6,972 bases of DNA. Origin: an uncultured Micrococcales bacterium (GTDB lineage Bacteria; Actinomycetota; Actinomycetes; Actinomycetales; Microbacteriaceae). Below, in pieces: positions 6,463 through 6,972 of the stretch. The stretch covers positions 1 to 6,972 of the forward strand of contig CAIPNT010000072.1 of assembly GCA_903866485.1 (NCBI GenBank), given 5' to 3'. The notes beneath the pieces were generated by a model, which had not been told where the DNA came from, searched no databases, and was given only the letters and a program-made list of their open reading frames with translations. The first letter of the stretch is position 1; each line of letters starts with the position of its first letter. The translations under genes were made by a program, and so were the position numbers.

Positions 6463-6972
6463 GTGCACACGAGATACGTCAACTTCACGCTTTGGCGTGG
6501 TGATGGTTCGACCGAAGTTGCAAGCGAATTCGACGTGGTCGATGGTGTAATCTGGGCGATTCACGGCACACCAGAACAAGTTATTGACCTTGCATCGGCT
6601 TTCGTCATGCCGGCCTTTCGAGATGGACACTGCCATCCGCTCTTTGCCGGTCGCGAACATCTCGGCCCTGACGTCACAAACTCAAAGTCACTCTCTGAGG
6701 TTCAAGCAGCAGTCGCACAGTATGCCCAGGCGCATCCGGATGAGTATTGGCTAGATGGGGCGGCGTTCGATCGCAGCATCGCCGCGAATTTCAGTCGCAA
6801 AGAACTGGATGCGGTTGTGGCAGATCGTCCGGTGGTGCTTCACGGCGGAGACCACCACACGCTCTGGGTGAACACCAAGGCGCTAGAACTTGCTGGAATT
6901 CTGCACGAACAGCCGAAGCTGCACGTTGGATCGATAGACGTCGATGAGAACGGCACGGCCACCGGAATGCTG
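6463..6972 (+). CDS. YtcJ-like amidohydrolase, metal-dependent (partial, 3' end missing)
   Basis: The first 170 codons of an amidohydrolase-superfamily protein run open to the window edge; full family members are usually about 500 residues. Residues 1-47 fit the N-terminal part of the beta-sandwich domain. AFVMPAFRDGHCHPLFAG follows, whose His56-Cys-His58 is the HxH metal-binding pair at the first barrel strand. LHGGDHHTLWVNTKALELAGI (126-146) corresponds to the HxxWVNSxAL signature of the YtcJ group. The substrate cannot be predicted; related enzymes hydrolyse amide or similar C-N bonds. The chosen start is GTG at 6463, one base after the tdk stop. An in-frame TTG at 6439 inside tdk would add eight residues and is an alternative. 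The ribosome-binding site is weak. The later metal ligands and catalytic Asp lie beyond the window, so activity cannot be judged. Confidence 0.88.
   Translation, partial: MHTRYVNFTLWRGDGSTEVASEFDVVDGVIWAIHGTPEQVIDLASAFVMPAFRDGHCHPLFAGREHLGPDVTNSKSLSEVQAAVAQYAQAHPDEYWLDGAAFDRSIAANFSRKELDAVVADRPVVLHGGDHHTLWVNTKALELAGILHEQPKLHVGSIDVDENGTATGML

Noticed and set aside
6454..6660. Antisense 68-codon frame at the tdk-amidohydrolase junction
   Set aside because: It lies opposite the amidohydrolase N-terminus, which has family motifs in the forward frame; nothing supports the antisense reading.
1196..6972. Defence system, phage or mobile-element signatures
   Set aside because: No transposase, integrase, nuclease-like or toxin-antitoxin genes, no long repeats and no composition break were seen; all genes are housekeeping or metabolic and on one strand.

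Overview
The window looks like a stretch of core metabolism from an actinobacterium. The best fit is a Microbacteriaceae-like organism, possibly one with a compact (streamlined) genome. Four things suggest this: the single-chain AceE type of pyruvate dehydrogenase E1, a PucR/FasR-type regulator directly followed by fabD-fabH-acpP-fabF in the actinobacterial order, an acyl carrier protein with an actinobacterial-type DSISMMTI core, and moderate GC (mid-50s % by eye, not computed). Genus and family are inference only.

Layout: every gene is on the + strand and nearly every base is coding. From left to right: the C-terminal part of aceE (1-1209, 5' end outside the window); a PucR-family regulator, fasR-like (1196-2374, overlapping aceE by 14 bp); fabD (2383-3309); fabH (3321-4325); acpP (4365-4613); fabF (4620-5858); tdk, thymidine kinase (5862-6461); and the N-terminal part of a YtcJ-like amidohydrolase (6463-6972, 3' end outside the window). 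Gaps are 8, 11, 39, 6, 3 and 1 bp. The 39-bp fabH-acpP gap is the only one large enough to hold control signals. No tRNA, rRNA, mobile element, CRISPR array or convincing terminator was seen.

How the genes work together: AceE is the decarboxylating subunit of the complex that turns pyruvate into acetyl-CoA. FabD loads malonyl groups onto AcpP, FabH makes the first condensation from an acyl-CoA primer, and FabF does the elongating condensations. The regulator between aceE and fabD is the likely transcriptional activator of this fatty acid synthesis (FAS-II) module. tdk and the amidohydrolase are packed onto the 3' end as if co-transcribed, although neither acts in lipid synthesis.

I did not find a new defence, mobile or biosynthetic system. 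The points worth a second look concern operon architecture: forced TTG starts for fabF and tdk beside a strong ribosome-binding site for acpP, four consecutive genes in one reading frame separated only by stop codons, a nucleotide-salvage gene and an amidohydrolase appended to the fab operon, and a FabH pocket substitution that hints at branched-chain primers.
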